This document shows positions 32,622 to 40,458 of a stretch of DNA of 46,144 nt, piece after piece; positions within the stretch are counted from its first letter, which is position 1; the number at the start of each line of letters is the position of its first letter. The stretch is taken from positions 1-46,144 of the forward strand of contig CALMIR010000095.1 of assembly GCA_937864265.1 (NCBI GenBank), written 5' to 3'. The stretch is from an uncultured Saprospirales bacterium. Lineage in GTDB: Bacteria; Bacteroidota; Bacteroidia; Chitinophagales; Saprospiraceae. Under the pieces are notes generated by a model, which made no database searches, was not told the DNA's origin, and worked only from the letters and a program-made list of their open reading frames with translations. Position numbers and translations under genes: made by a program.

Positions 32622-33811
32622 AGCGTATGATTTAGATGCTGGTATATTTTCAGCGGGTTGGCCAATATTTTGGTGAACCCTTTCACATCCTCGCCTGTCC
32701 ATTGATTGTTCATTTCGCCATAGGCGCCAAAGCCCGATTGCATCAGATCGTGTGGCGATTGGATGCCTTGTATTACAAATCGATAGGGCAGCAATTCGAC
32801 ATATACTTCCCCGCTAACGGTCTGTTGAGAAGTTTGCAGAAAGGTTTCTATGTTGCGCATGACAGGCTCAAAATACTGTGCTTCGTGGATAAACATGCCG
32901 TACCAAGTGCCCAATTGTTCTTTCCAGTGCAGTTGCCATTTGCTGAGGGTATGCTTTTCCAGCGTATGATGCGCTTTGATGATGATGGCTGCCGCTGCGG
33001 CTTCAAATCCAACCCGTCCTTTGATGCCAATGATGGTATCGCCGATGTGTACATCTCGCCCGATGGCATAAGGGCTGGCCAGCGCTTCCAATTGTTGTAT
33101 GGCAGCCACCGGAGCAAGCGTATCGCCATTGATGCCCATGATTTCTCCTTTTTCAAAATGGAGTGTCAGCTTCAATGGCGCTGTTTTTTCCAATTGGCTA
33201 GGATAGGCTTCTTCTGGCAGCGGCAAGTGGGACGTAAGGGTTTCTGCACCGCCCACACTGGTCCCCCAAAGCCCTTTATTGACAGAATATTGCGCTTTAG
33301 CCCAGTCCAGTGCCACACCGTGAGCCGCGAGATAGTCCACTTCTTCTTGGCGGGATAAGCGCTGGTCGCGGATGGGGGTAATAATTTCCAAATCCGGGGC
33401 AAGCAACTGGAAAGCCAAATCGAAACGAACCTGGTCGTTCCCTGCTCCGGTGCTGCCGTGCGCGATGTACGCTGCATCTATAGTGCTTGCGTATTCGGCC
33501 AGCGCAAGCGCCTGAAAAATACGCTCGGCACTTACGGATAATGGGTAAGTATTGTTTTTTAGTACATTGCCAAAAATCAAGTATTTGATGATGTGATCGT
33601 AGTAAGCTTGTGTTTTTTCCAGAATTTTAAAACTGGCGACGCCCAATATTTCGGCTCTATGGGCAATCTCATCCAATTCTTCCGGGGAAAACCCGCCTGT
33701 ATTGACGATGGCCGCGTGTACCTCCAAACCTTTTTCCAGCGCCAGGTATTTAGCACAATACGAGGTGTCCAAACCGCCGCTAAAGGCCAGTAATACTTTG
33801 TTATTTTTCAT
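32618..33811 (-). CDS. argG: Argininosuccinate synthase
   Basis: A 397-residue ATP-dependent ligase joining citrulline and aspartate. The N-type ATP pyrophosphatase loop is AFSGGLDTSY (9-18), and AYIAHGSTGAGNDQVRFD (~113) and LWGTSVGGAETL (~178) match family blocks for ATP and citrulline/aspartate binding. Length is normal. It overlaps the upstream GNAT gene by 11 bp and argC by 4 bp, so translation is likely coupled through the start of the operon. Confidence 0.97.
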   Translation of the reverse strand: MKNNKVLLAFSGGLDTSYCAKYLALEKGLEVHAAIVNTGGFSPEELDEIAHRAEILGVASFKILEKTQAYYDHIIKYLIFGNVLKNNTYPLSVSAERIFQALALAEYASTIDAAYIAHGSTGAGNDQVRFDLAFQLLAPDLEIITPIRDQRLSRQEEVDYLAAHGVALDWAKAQYSVNKGLWGTSVGGAETLTSHLPLPEEAYPSQLEKTAPLKLTLHFEKGEIMGINGDTLAPVAAIQQLEALASPYAIGRDVHIGDTIIGIKGRVGFEAAAAAIIIKAHHTLEKHTLSKWQLHWKEQLGTWYGMFIHEAQYFEPVMRNIETFLQTSQQTVSGEVYVELLPYRFVIQGIQSPHDLMQSGFGAYGEMNNQWTGEDVKGFTKILANPLKIYQHLNHTL

Positions 33812-34481
33812 TTTTCAAGGCCAATTTAAGTAAGGGAATTTTTTCTATCCGCTGTTGAACGCGCAATCTGCGCTGCTTGAGGAATTCCCGAAAATGATCC
33901 CAAGCTTTGTTTTTTGATTGTTCATTGGCTTTTTCGCCCACCTTGCTCAAATCGCACATCATACCTGTGCAAAGGCACATACTGCGATTGGTGCGCTGCA
34001 GGATGTCATAATTGACGCAACTTTGGCAGCCTTTCCAGAAGGCTTCGTCTTGAGTGAGTTCAGAAAACGTGACGGGTTTATACCCTAGGTCAGAATTGAT
34101 TTTCATCACAGCCAGACTGGTGGTAATACCAAATAGGATGGCGTCTGGATATTTTTCTTTGCTCAAATCGAATGTGGCCTGCTTAATGGCCCTGGCCAAG
34201 CCCGATTTGCGGTACTCAGGATGGACAATCAGGCCGGAATTGGCCACGTATTTTTTGCCCTCCCAACTCTCGATATAGCAAAAACCAACTACTTGCCCTT
34301 CGTCGAGGGCGATAACAGCCTTGCCTTCGTTCATTTTATGGCGGATGTAAGCCGGGTCGCGTTTGGCAATGCCTGTGCCGCGAATTTTGGCAGCTTCTTC
34401 CATCATCTGGCAAATGGTTTCGGCAAAAGGGTGATGGCTTTCGTTAGCCACCGCAACCTTAAAGGATACAGCAGTTTGCAA
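33801..34481 (-). CDS. GNAT acyltransferase, candidate N-acylglutamate synthase (first arginine gene)
   Basis: A 226-residue GNAT protein at the head of the arginine operon, the position where Bacteroidota lacking classical ArgA or ArgJ carry their presumed glutamate acyltransferase. The acetyl-CoA loop is HPEYRKSGLARAIK (87-100). The start is TTG at 34481; an in-frame TAA lies five codons upstream and no ATG precedes residue 26. The C-terminal part has five Cys within 25 residues (C152, C155, C169, C171, C176, in the pattern CxxC-x13-CxC-x4-C), suggesting a metal or Fe-S site, then a basic helical tail. The function is inferred from position. It overlaps argG by 11 bp. Confidence 0.75.
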   Translation of the reverse strand: MQTAVSFKVAVANESHHPFAETICQMMEEAAKIRGTGIAKRDPAYIRHKMNEGKAVIALDEGQVVGFCYIESWEGKKYVANSGLIVHPEYRKSGLARAIKQATFDLSKEKYPDAILFGITTSLAVMKINSDLGYKPVTFSELTQDEAFWKGCQSCVNYDILQRTNRSMCLCTGMMCDLSKVGEKANEQSKNKAWDHFREFLKQRRLRVQQRIEKIPLLKLALKNEK

Positions 34482-34660
34482 GGAATGAGTATTTTAAAAA
34501 ATGGAAAAAAAGATGAAAAACAGGGAAATCGACAGAACACATTGCTCCGCCAGAGGTACGGTATTAGCCCCTAGGTCGCCTGAAGGAGTCAGGCCTTATG
34601 AAAAGTTGTAAAGCAGTATGTAACCAGCTTTTGCTTGGCATGTTGATTTGCTTTTAGGCA
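34482..34660 (-). promoter_or_regulatory. Structured leader of the arginine operon
   Basis: About 175 nt separate the predicted transcription start from the first arginine gene, long for this window. On the minus strand a perfect 6-bp hairpin GCCTGA-CTCCT-TCAGGC occurs (34578-34594) with the anti-Shine-Dalgarno-like CTCCT in its loop. Upstream of it is a bulged CCAAGC-AAAA-GCTGG hairpin, and U-rich runs follow just before the gene. It could be an attenuator or a small-molecule- or protein-sensing leader. The plus strand at 34575-34615 also recalls a 16S rRNA segment; the match is poor. Confidence 0.4.
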
Positions 34661-34661
34661 A

Positions 34662-34693
34662 CAAAGGTAAGCACTTTTTGAATGTTTGTCAAA
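34662..34693 (-). promoter_or_regulatory. Promoter of the arginine operon
   Basis: On the minus strand TTTG (34690-34693) and TACCTTTG (34662-34669) are separated by 20 bp, an exact match to the Bacteroidetes -33/-7 consensus TTTG-N19-21-TAnnTTTG. Transcription would begin near 34655 and read through the seven arginine genes. Confidence 0.6.
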
Positions 34694-34807
34694 TAGCTTT
34701 TATAAATATTGATGATTTCCAAAAAACAACGCGCGCTGTTATCAAAATTGAAAAATCAATGGCTTTGTAAGGCCAGAATTGGTGTTGATGATAAAATTTC
34801 TGAGATG

Positions 34808-34823
34808 GTAAAAGCACTTTTAC
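34808..34823. promoter_or_regulatory. 16-bp palindrome upstream of the restriction endonuclease
   Basis: GTAAAAG-CA-CTTTTAC is a perfect inverted repeat with 7-bp arms, 28 bp before the endonuclease ATG, where an operator delaying endonuclease expression would be expected. Its arms differ from the palindrome upstream of the DUF6471 gene, so whether one protein binds both is open. Confidence 0.5.
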
Positions 34824-34851
34824 TCTATTCGCTTTAGCAAAATAAACCTAG

Positions 34852-35538
34852 ATGATTCTTACTGGTCAACAGCTTTATCATAAACTGGTAGATGAATACA
34901 AAATCATTGGTGAAAAAGGTGTAATCAATTTTTCACTCAAAAACCTGACTATTTCGGTTGAGACCAAAGATACCGTTGGAAATTTATTGCAAGAGTGGCT
35001 AAAGGCATGGATGAAAAGAGCGCAAATTGAATTTGAGGAGCATACAAATTCTCAGACCTTTCCCGATTTTCACTTGGATCGAACCGACTACAAGAAAGGG
35101 CTTTTAGAAGTAAAATCATTTGATTGGGACAGAGGCCCAGGTTTTGATTTAGCCAATTTCGACGCTTATTGTAACTCTCTGATTGAAAATGCTTACAGGA
35201 TTGATTCAGACTACCTGATTTTTGCATATCAAATGGCTGGCAGTGAAATTACCATCAAAAATGTATGGCTAAAAAAGATATGGGAACTATCCTGCCCTAG
35301 CGGAACATACCCCATTAAGGTTCAGGAAAAAAAGCAAGTCATATACAATCTTCGCCCGGGTATCTGGTACTCAGAAAGGGCAACTTTTAAGCCCTTCGCT
35401 TCCAAAGAGGAATTCCTTTCAGCCTTAAATGAAACGAGATATCAGTATCCACAAACCAGACATTCCAATGGACACTGGCTGAGGAAGGTACTGAACAATT
35501 ATGAAGCACATACAGGTATTTCTTTGACTGTCAAGTAG
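34852..35538 (+). CDS. Type II restriction endonuclease, NgoBV-like
   Basis: A 228-residue protein that I place in the NgoBV endonuclease family on overall pattern: QQLYHKLVDEY at the N-terminus, DTVGNLLQEWLKAWM (~40-54), then FPDFHL...LLEVKSFD. The PD-ExK nuclease core is P71-D72 and E86-V87-K88. NgoBV-type enzymes recognise GGNNCC, but the specificity here is not proven by sequence. The adjacent convergent C5 methyltransferase is the expected partner, and the last 40 bp overlap it. The region is visibly AT-richer than its neighbours, consistent with horizontal acquisition. Confidence 0.75.
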   Translation: MILTGQQLYHKLVDEYKIIGEKGVINFSLKNLTISVETKDTVGNLLQEWLKAWMKRAQIEFEEHTNSQTFPDFHLDRTDYKKGLLEVKSFDWDRGPGFDLANFDAYCNSLIENAYRIDSDYLIFAYQMAGSEITIKNVWLKKIWELSCPSGTYPIKVQEKKQVIYNLRPGIWYSERATFKPFASKEEFLSALNETRYQYPQTRHSNGHWLRKVLNNYEAHTGISLTVK

Positions 35539-36863
35539 TTTTCTTCTTTCTGAAGCACTTCCGCAATTTTCGAAGCGATGAACTCAACTACCGGTATCGC
35601 TACCGTATTGCCTAGTAAATCAAAGGCATCGAATTCTTTAACCGGAATTTCATACCACTCCGGATAACCAAATAGGCGCAATCCTTCCCGAATGGTCAAT
35701 CGCCTAAGCCCTTTTCCGTCCGGTACAACTATCCTTGAAACATCGGTTGCCACTAAGGTGGGTGCAATATCGTTAGGATCTAAAATCTTATTGATTTCAA
35801 AGCTCAATTTACCCGTTACAATATTGTATCCTTTAGGCTTAGTGGTATCATACTCCCGATAGGATATAAGTCCATTTTTTGTTAACTCCTTGACCAACTT
35901 CTTGGGATATTCCAATTTTATATAACCTTTCTTCTCCAAATCGTCCAGCATGTCTTGTAAATCGGACACCGGCATTTTCATAAAACTATTAATCTGGCTC
36001 AAGGTTAAAGGCATCCCATCCATCCAATCAATGCCAATTGCTGCTGCCCACTGCTTCTTTCTCCTTTCTTTAAAAAGTCGGTTCAATAATTTGCACTGTT
36101 CGTCAGAAACTTCTCCCTTTAATCCAATATCCCAACTGTGAATGTTATTGTCTCCCCCCCTTTTATCTTTGATAGATTTTCCATACAAATCTTCTATTTC
36201 AAAATGAGATAATAACTTATCAACAAATTCGGATTGCATGGATTCCAGCCCTCTTTCTAATATGCTTTCAAGATTGCTAAACTGGGGTTCATGTCCATCC
36301 AATTCCACTTTGTCCGTTTTTGTACCTACTATAAATATTCTTTTTCGGGATTGAGGCAACCCAAATTCCAGTGAGTCAAAAACCTTCCAGGAGACTTTAT
36401 ACCCCAAATCATCCTCCAAAGTGTATAAGATGGTGGCCAGCGTTCTCCCTATTTCATCGTTTTTATGCTCCAGATCGTGCTTGACAAGCCCTTCTACATT
36501 TTCCAGAATAAACCCAAGTGGTTGTTTATCTCGTAATATCCTTTCTATTTCAAAAAACAAAGTACCTCTGGTATCTAAAAACCCCTGTCTTTTACCCCCT
36601 GCACTGAAAGGCTGACAAGGAAAGCCACCCAATAAAAAATCAAAATCTGGAATAAATTCATTCCGAATTTCAAAAATATCGCCCGCTAGAAAGCCATGTT
36701 CAAAATTGTGTGTTAGCGTTTTAACGGCATAGGGCTTTATTTCAGAAGTCATCACACATTCTGTTTCAAACCCTAAGCTTTTGAATACGTTTTCAAAACC
36801 CAGTCTGATACCGCCTAGGCCAGCAAACAAATCAATGAACTTAATTTTGTTCCTTTTCATCAT
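35499..36863 (-). CDS. DNA (cytosine-5-)-methyltransferase
   Basis: A 454-residue C5 methyltransferase that protects the sites cut by its endonuclease partner. Canonical motifs are in order: I FIDLFAGLGGIRLGFE (9-24), IV GGFPCQPFS (79-87, catalytic C83), VI ENVEG (121-125), VIII QSRKRIFIVG (~171), then a variable target-recognition region (~190-380) containing a helix-turn-helix-like stretch (LTLSQINSFMKMPVSDLQDM), then IX RRLTIREGLRLFGYP and X LLGNTVAIPVVEFIASKI. Two ATGs open the frame. It overlaps the DUF6471 gene by 23 bp, so both are in one operon, and it converges on the endonuclease with a 40-bp overlap. Confidence 0.95.
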   Translation of the reverse strand: MMKRNKIKFIDLFAGLGGIRLGFENVFKSLGFETECVMTSEIKPYAVKTLTHNFEHGFLAGDIFEIRNEFIPDFDFLLGGFPCQPFSAGGKRQGFLDTRGTLFFEIERILRDKQPLGFILENVEGLVKHDLEHKNDEIGRTLATILYTLEDDLGYKVSWKVFDSLEFGLPQSRKRIFIVGTKTDKVELDGHEPQFSNLESILERGLESMQSEFVDKLLSHFEIEDLYGKSIKDKRGGDNNIHSWDIGLKGEVSDEQCKLLNRLFKERRKKQWAAAIGIDWMDGMPLTLSQINSFMKMPVSDLQDMLDDLEKKGYIKLEYPKKLVKELTKNGLISYREYDTTKPKGYNIVTGKLSFEINKILDPNDIAPTLVATDVSRIVVPDGKGLRRLTIREGLRLFGYPEWYEIPVKEFDAFDLLGNTVAIPVVEFIASKIAEVLQKEENYLTVKEIPVCAS

Positions 36864-37137
36864 TTGAAGTTATGTTGTATGCTACCATAGGTTCAGCTGC
36901 TAACAAAAGATTCCTGCTAAAATCTCCAATTTCTATTTTGGAACAACCTATAACTGTTAAACTCTGAAGCAGGAAACAAGCACTAAAGCTACCTCTGCTT
37001 ATCTTACTATCAATACTTGATTTGGTTTCTGGAATACCAATTTCGTTTAAAAGCGCAGCAAGTTCTGCGTTAGAAACGCCTCTTTTTATTAGCTCTGATT
37101 TTAGTAGTCGCTTGACCCTATGATTCCAATTCACCAT
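36841..37137 (-). CDS. DUF6471 small protein, HTH-like, probable R-M regulator
   Basis: A 98-residue protein matching the DUF6471 pattern: WNHRVKRLLKSELIKRGVSNAELAALL, then ETKSSIDSKISRGSFSACFLLQSL. The first ~60 residues look like a helix-turn-helix of the Cro/C1 type. It is first in the methyltransferase operon (23-bp overlap) with its own promoter and a palindrome over the -7 box, the layout of a controller or an autoregulated methyltransferase operon. DUF6471 proteins have no established role that I know of; regulation of this R-M system is inference. Confidence 0.65.
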   Translation of the reverse strand: MVNWNHRVKRLLKSELIKRGVSNAELAALLNEIGIPETKSSIDSKISRGSFSACFLLQSLTVIGCSKIEIGDFSRNLLLAAEPMVAYNITSNDEKEQN

Positions 37138-37148
37138 AATCTAAAAAA

Positions 37149-37189
37149 TTGCATTTGCAAAACTAATCTATTATTTTCAAATATGCAAA
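37149..37189 (-). promoter_or_regulatory. Promoter and operator of the DUF6471-methyltransferase operon
   Basis: On the minus strand TTTG (37186-37189) and TAGTTTTG (37158-37165) are 20 bp apart, an exact promoter match. TTGCATTTGCAA (37149-37160) is a perfect palindrome over the -7 box, and TTTGCA half-sites recur at the -33 element. Binding by the DUF6471 product would shut off its own operon. Confidence 0.6.
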
Positions 37190-37243
37190 TAAATCATTAA
37201 AAATAACAATCCCGTTCAGGTAACAACTCTAAATAAATACGCC

Positions 37244-38185
37244 CTACTCCTTGCCCAACAAAAACAATATCGGCACATCCAATCGTTTTCGCCAAGCGCG
37301 CTCCGAATGATCCTCGCCCTCAAATTTTCGGGTGACCCAATGAGAGGCTTCGTATCCCTTGCGCAACATCACGCTATCCACCTGCAACTGAAAAGGCTCG
37401 TACAGCGAATCCAAAGTAGCCGTCCCGTAATCAAAGTAAAATTTGTGCGTGGCAGGGTCGGGCAGGTGATTGGCCAGGTAATTACAAAAGGCTGTTGGAA
37501 TAGGGTTATTCTCTGCTTCAAACGTGCCAGGCCAGTGCGTGGACAAGCAGGCTGCCCCACCAAAAATATCTGGGTACTCACAAATGGCATACATGGAAAT
37601 CAAGCCGCCCATGCTCGATCCGGCAATAAAGGTATGCGACCTATCCGGGAAAGTGGCATAGTGCTGATCGATATAAGGCTTTAGCTCCTCAGTCAGAAAT
37701 TTGAGGTAATGGTCGGACTGAATCTCTGTTGAAAATAAGGCGGTGGATGGATTGCGTCGGGCAGTATGCAGCAGAGAGTCCCGGTAGGTTTGGCGCAGGC
37801 TTTCAAAGGGTTTCTGCGGAAAGTATTCCGCGTGTCGGGCAGGGCTATTGTTCCATACGCCGACTACAATACAAGGATGAATTTTTTCGGCAGCCATCAA
37901 TTGCCCCAGTACTTCATCTACGCCCCATTCCTGTTTATTCCAGGTAGTCGCAGCATCAAAAAGCATTTGCCCGTCATGCATATACAAAACCCGGCATTGC
38001 TGCTTGGGGTTATACGTTGCCGGCAGCCAAATATCCACATGCCGGGCTTGAACCCACTTGGAAGGAAAGCTATCCAAACGCACCAGAGTGCCCGAGGCGA
38101 CGGCAGGCAAGTTAACTTGTTCCACTTTAGGGTTTGAACAAGCGTATAGAATGCAGCATAGCAGTAGTACATTTAATGCCTTCAT
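37244..38185 (-). CDS. Alpha/beta-hydrolase esterase lipoprotein (Fes/esterase D-like)
   Basis: A 313-residue lipoprotein (signal LNVLLLCCILYAC, lipobox Cys ~16) with an enterochelin-esterase/esterase-D-like hydrolase domain. The nucleophile is in FIAGSSMGGLISMYAI (~190), RVLYMHDGQMLFD (~66) is the typical early strand-loop, and the catalytic His is probably in EGEDHSERAW (~293). It may hydrolyse esters outside the cytoplasm, for example acyl groups on polysaccharides or siderophores; no neighbour fixes the substrate. It is 16 bp from the S51-like gene and may share its transcript. Confidence 0.82.
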   Translation of the reverse strand: MKALNVLLLCCILYACSNPKVEQVNLPAVASGTLVRLDSFPSKWVQARHVDIWLPATYNPKQQCRVLYMHDGQMLFDAATTWNKQEWGVDEVLGQLMAAEKIHPCIVVGVWNNSPARHAEYFPQKPFESLRQTYRDSLLHTARRNPSTALFSTEIQSDHYLKFLTEELKPYIDQHYATFPDRSHTFIAGSSMGGLISMYAICEYPDIFGGAACLSTHWPGTFEAENNPIPTAFCNYLANHLPDPATHKFYFDYGTATLDSLYEPFQLQVDSVMLRKGYEASHWVTRKFEGEDHSERAWRKRLDVPILFLLGKE

Positions 38186-38201
38186 ATTGGGTTACTGGTA
38201 T

Positions 38202-39515
38202 TTACTTTTTAATGATTTTTACCACTTCTACCGAAGCGCCGCTATTGATTTCCAACCAATAAGCACCGGCGGGCAGACTCCCCATATCCAGCGGAAACTG
38301 TTTTTCGTAAAAACGCCCCGACCAAACGCCTGTACCCAGTAAATTGACGAGGCGCAGACTAAGCGGCGCCAGCTCTCCCTCGCCTTGATCAATGTACAAC
38401 CAGCGGCGGAAGGGATTGGGATACACCTGGATAGGCTGTTGAGCAATCGGACTCAAAGCAGTATTCACGCTGGCACAGTCCCCATTGGTTTGCGCGATTG
38501 CCAGCAATTCACCGTCCTCTACATACCAATCCTCCCAAGCGCCGCCAGAGCCGTTTTCCCAATCATTGAGATCAAAAGTGGTAGCGCCATCTATCCTTCC
38601 CGGTGCTTTATACACCTTCACGGCTGCCTGTTGGCGATTCCAGGTGAGGGGCACCCCAGCTTGTATGATTTCCGGGCCGTAATCTTCCTGGCAATTGCTT
38701 TTTAGAAAATAAGCAAAATCATCGTATTGCGGGTATTCGCCAAATACATGGGCGATGCCCGCTTCATCAACACAAACTGCCGTAAATTCATTGCAGGCAA
38801 TCCCTTGGGGCAAAAAACCAAAGTCATTGATCAGACGGGCCAAAAAGGTGACATGCCTGCCTCTTCTGGTTCGCTGGTCATAATGGGTGTCTGTCACCAA
38901 ATTTTCCAATAAGGGGGTATGAATGAAATCACCCCATCCCAAAATGTCCACATTTGCATGAAAAGGATTGGACAAGGCTTGGGCAGAAGTCAGCGAACCT
39001 GCGTTAGGGGTGTAGTACGCACCGCCCAAAACCGCCATCCCAGCACTGGTACCTCCCACCGTAATTCCCTTCTCAAGGATCAGGTAATTGATGGTGTCTT
39101 CAACCGGTGTGTCTTTCCATAGCTCATAGTAATCGAACTGATCGCCGCCTGCTATAAACAAAACCTCTGCCTGGCTAATTTGCCGGAGCACATAGGGATC
39201 ATAAGCGGCCTCAGGGGCATCAAAGCGAATGGTTTCGACGGAATGCACACCGACGCCCAATTCTGAATAAAAATAATCGTTGTAGCCGTCCGAATTGGAA
39301 GCCCTAATGACTACTACATCGCCACCGCCTGCTCTTTCGAGCATCCATACCATGGCCTGGTCATTATCCGTGCCACCACCTGCCAATACTACTCCTGCTA
39401 CATACGTCGAACTGATGTAGTCGGCAGTATCTCCGACAATCCAGTTGGTAAATCCCTGGGCAAATGAAACGGGAACAAACCCAAAAAGCGCCAATAAAGT
39501 GATGTAAAATTTCAT
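38202..39515 (-). CDS. Cyanophycinase-like S51 peptidase with T9SS sorting tail
   Basis: A 437-residue secreted protein. A signal peptide (cleavage ~AFQ/SFAQ, 20) precedes a class I glutamine-amidotransferase-like/S51 domain: VVLAGGGTDNDQAMVWMLERAGGGDVVVI (~40), VLFIAGGDQFDYYELW (~115) and the nucleophile elbow GGTSAGMAVLGGAYY (~153, Ser). Cyanophycinases cut Asp-Arg polymers; related enzymes are other dipeptidases. The last ~75 residues (VYPNPFRRWLYI...ending EVVKIIKK) are a type A T9SS C-terminal domain, so it is surface-delivered, an unusual setting for this fold. The specificity is not known. Confidence 0.8.
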   Translation of the reverse strand: MKFYITLLALFGFVPVSFAQGFTNWIVGDTADYISSTYVAGVVLAGGGTDNDQAMVWMLERAGGGDVVVIRASNSDGYNDYFYSELGVGVHSVETIRFDAPEAAYDPYVLRQISQAEVLFIAGGDQFDYYELWKDTPVEDTINYLILEKGITVGGTSAGMAVLGGAYYTPNAGSLTSAQALSNPFHANVDILGWGDFIHTPLLENLVTDTHYDQRTRRGRHVTFLARLINDFGFLPQGIACNEFTAVCVDEAGIAHVFGEYPQYDDFAYFLKSNCQEDYGPEIIQAGVPLTWNRQQAAVKVYKAPGRIDGATTFDLNDWENGSGGAWEDWYVEDGELLAIAQTNGDCASVNTALSPIAQQPIQVYPNPFRRWLYIDQGEGELAPLSLRLVNLLGTGVWSGRFYEKQFPLDMGSLPAGAYWLEINSGASVEVVKIIKK

Positions 39516-39545
39516 ATTTAAGCAAATTAATCGCCTAAATATACA

Positions 39546-40397
39546 TCAATATTCTAAAGCTGCGCCCAAAGAAAAAGTCGGCCCATTGTACAAATTATTT
39601 ATCCCGACGATTACATCCGTGTAATCAAAATAGCTTGCTGTTATTTTCCAGCGATCGTTCACAGCATAAAAAGTCGTGAATCCAAAAGCGGTAAACGTGG
39701 TGCCTTCCCCGTACAAGAAGGAGACATTGCGAGGCGAATCGGACAAACTTTCCTGTAGTTGTAGTTTGGCGATAAGCCACCATTTTTTGGATGGAGCGTA
39801 GCCCAATTCCAATCCAGACTGCCATTGGTGGGAAAATTGCTCCGTACGCCAATTAATACTGCCATACAAGCTTCCATAAATATTCCCGCTTGAATTGGAC
39901 TTAGAAAGCGCCAGGGTAGTTCTAAAATTCCACTCCCCATCGGAAGTAGGTAAGTTGATCTGCTCCAGGATACCTAATTCGTTGGGCTGTTTTGCCTGAG
40001 CAAATAGTATCCCATCGTCAGTCGGGATTTCAGCGACTACACTTAGGGCAAGTGGCCATTTTTTAGCAAGCCCCCATTTAACACCTAATTGGATATCCCC
40101 TACACCAGCCACAGATTTTGTTGAACTCAGTTGATTGAATTTTACCAGAGGCCCCTGGCCAATGATCGTCAACTGGTCTGACAAGCCATGCTCGGCATAC
40201 CATTGCAGCGCATAGGATTGGAAAGTGCTGGCATTGCTATTCTCTGTCCCGTCCAGCCCAAAATACTGATCAGAAGTAAAATAAGAAACGGTCGCCTGAA
40301 CGTACCCACTCCCTTTAGCGCGCACCCACCCACTTTGAGCTTGCAGGAGGCAAACAGGAAAAAAAAACAAAAGCCAATAGATAAAAATTGTCTTCAT
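39546..40397 (-). CDS. Outer-membrane beta-barrel protein of unknown role
   Basis: A 283-residue protein with a signal peptide (MKTIFIYWLLFFFPVCLLQAQ) that fixes the start at 40397; the two upstream ATGs add only extra residues. The rest alternates hydrophobic and polar residues in a beta-barrel pattern with many aromatics (DIQLGVKWGL, WNFRTTLALSK, WQSGLELGYAP, FTTFYAVNDRWKITASYF) and ends in LGAALEY, an aromatic C-terminus of the outer-membrane type. It resembles transporter-like or meta-pathway-type barrels, but I cannot name a family. It follows the DM13 lipoprotein gene by 61 bp and may be co-transcribed. Confidence 0.65.
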   Translation of the reverse strand: MKTIFIYWLLFFFPVCLLQAQSGWVRAKGSGYVQATVSYFTSDQYFGLDGTENSNASTFQSYALQWYAEHGLSDQLTIIGQGPLVKFNQLSSTKSVAGVGDIQLGVKWGLAKKWPLALSVVAEIPTDDGILFAQAKQPNELGILEQINLPTSDGEWNFRTTLALSKSNSSGNIYGSLYGSINWRTEQFSHQWQSGLELGYAPSKKWWLIAKLQLQESLSDSPRNVSFLYGEGTTFTAFGFTTFYAVNDRWKITASYFDYTDVIVGINNLYNGPTFSLGAALEY

Positions 40398-40458
40398 AAA
40401 CGGCATAAAATGCAAAAGCGGCAGTCTAATGACCACCGCTTTTTATCACAAAATCAAA

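Noticed and set aside
32622-32702. N-terminal extension of argC
   Set aside because: It lies inside argG, does not fit the family, and the ATGA overlap at 32618-32621 gives a better start.
34560-34640. A 16S rRNA gene fragment or tRNA
   Set aside because: The resemblance to 16S is short and interrupted, and no cloverleaf could be drawn; it stays a low-confidence observation.
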